Shown piece by piece: positions 5,298 through 5,472 of a DNA stretch of 5,472 nt. This DNA is from Proteocatella sp049670425. GTDB taxonomy: Bacteria > Bacillota > Clostridia > Peptostreptococcales > Filifactoraceae. The notes under the pieces are model-generated. The model had not been told where the DNA came from. It made no database searches and saw only the letters and a list, made by a program, of their open reading frames with translations. Position 1 is the stretch's first letter; the number at the start of each line of letters is the position of its first letter. The stretch spans positions 1 to 5,472 of the forward strand of contig JBATTG010000265.1 in the NCBI GenBank assembly GCA_049670425.1, given 5' to 3'. The position numbers were made by a program, and so were the translations under genes.

Positions 5298-5472
5298 ATG
5301 AAACATATTACAAACTACAAACCTAAAGATTTTGCTGAACTGCTTAATGTATCGGTTAAAACGCTTCAAAGATGGGATAGAGACGGTATATTAATAGCTA
5401 AAAGAACACCTACAGATAGACGTTATTACACTTACGACCAATATCTTGAATTTAAAGGAATTAAGAATGACA
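5298..5472 (+). CDS. tnpA: IS607-family serine transposase TnpA, N-terminal part
   Basis: The first 58 residues of a gene that runs off the window. They form a MerR-like winged helix-turn-helix: KPKDFAELLNVS is the first helix and turn, VKTLQRWDRDG (20-30) the recognition helix, then wing residues with TPTDRRYY (37-44) and TYDQYLEF. The LLNVSVKTLQRWDR and RTPTDRRYYTYDQYLEF blocks are characteristic of IS607-family TnpA, where this domain precedes a serine-recombinase domain whose catalytic serine would lie just beyond the edge. Such enzymes move the element through circular intermediates and use a GG dinucleotide crossover, without terminal inverted repeats. Family members commonly carry tnpB and a guide RNA next. 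A stand-alone MerR regulator is less likely because of the specific motif match. No frameshift is seen in the visible part. Confidence 0.87.
   Translation, partial: MKHITNYKPKDFAELLNVSVKTLQRWDRDGILIAKRTPTDRRYYTYDQYLEFKGIKND

Larger units (their letters stand above)
5218..5472 (+). mobile_element. Left part of an IS607-family element
   Basis: This covers the repeat array and the tnpA start. The left boundary is inferred. IS607 elements recombine at a GG dinucleotide, and between the kce terminator and the array the only GGs are at 5218-5219 and 5225-5226. Earlier ones, at 5060 and 5071, lie in or beside the terminator. If either of the two is the junction, the TATAAT promoter at 5186 belongs to the host flank. 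If the element is larger, the promoter is its own. The element continues past the right edge, so whether it is complete is unknown. Confidence 0.5.

Noticed and set aside
1..5472. tRNA, rRNA, CRISPR array or riboswitch
   Set aside because: I saw no cloverleaf, no rRNA-like sequence, no regularly spaced repeat-spacer pattern and no known riboswitch core.

Overview
The window is AT-rich and strongly biased to A/T-ending codons (many ATA isoleucines), with AGGAGG-type ribosome binding sites and the consensus TATAAT -10 hexamer. This points to a low-GC Bacillota, most likely class Clostridia. A gene for lysine-fermentation-type keto acid cleavage (kce) sits beside glucose-phosphorylating genes, which would suit an anaerobic amino-acid-fermenting clostridium such as the Peptostreptococcaceae. 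That placement is inference, not something the sequence proves.

Layout, all genes on the + strand. 1-288: AT-rich upstream region with two pairs of short direct repeats and a possible promoter. 289-834: TetR-family regulator, followed by a strong stem-loop at 880-927. 1051-2001 and 2061-3332: a ROK-family glucokinase and glucose-6-phosphate isomerase, 59 bp apart and probably one operon (glucose to glucose-6-P to fructose-6-P). 3333-3589: intergenic region with a large G/C-rich imperfect palindrome, which is probably the operon's terminator but may be a repeat element, then a good promoter. 3590-4123: a small acidic cytoplasmic protein I do not recognise. 4190-5011: a GTG-started BKACE-family enzyme, best read as 3-keto-5-aminohexanoate cleavage enzyme (Kce), closed by a convincing Rho-independent terminator. 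5298-5472 (runs off the end): the MerR-like N-terminus of an IS607-family serine transposase (TnpA), preceded by its promoter and a phased array of four 10-bp repeats.

The glk-pgi pair feeds glucose into glycolysis. The kce product would act in lysine fermentation, but none of its usual partner genes are visible here. The right edge is the left part of a mobile element inserted just after the kce terminator. In such elements tnpA is commonly followed by tnpB (an RNA-guided nuclease) and a guide RNA, both of which would lie outside this window. The least explained parts are the 10-bp repeat array before tnpA, the palindrome after pgi and the unknown gene ahead of kce. I see no clear evidence of a wholly new system.
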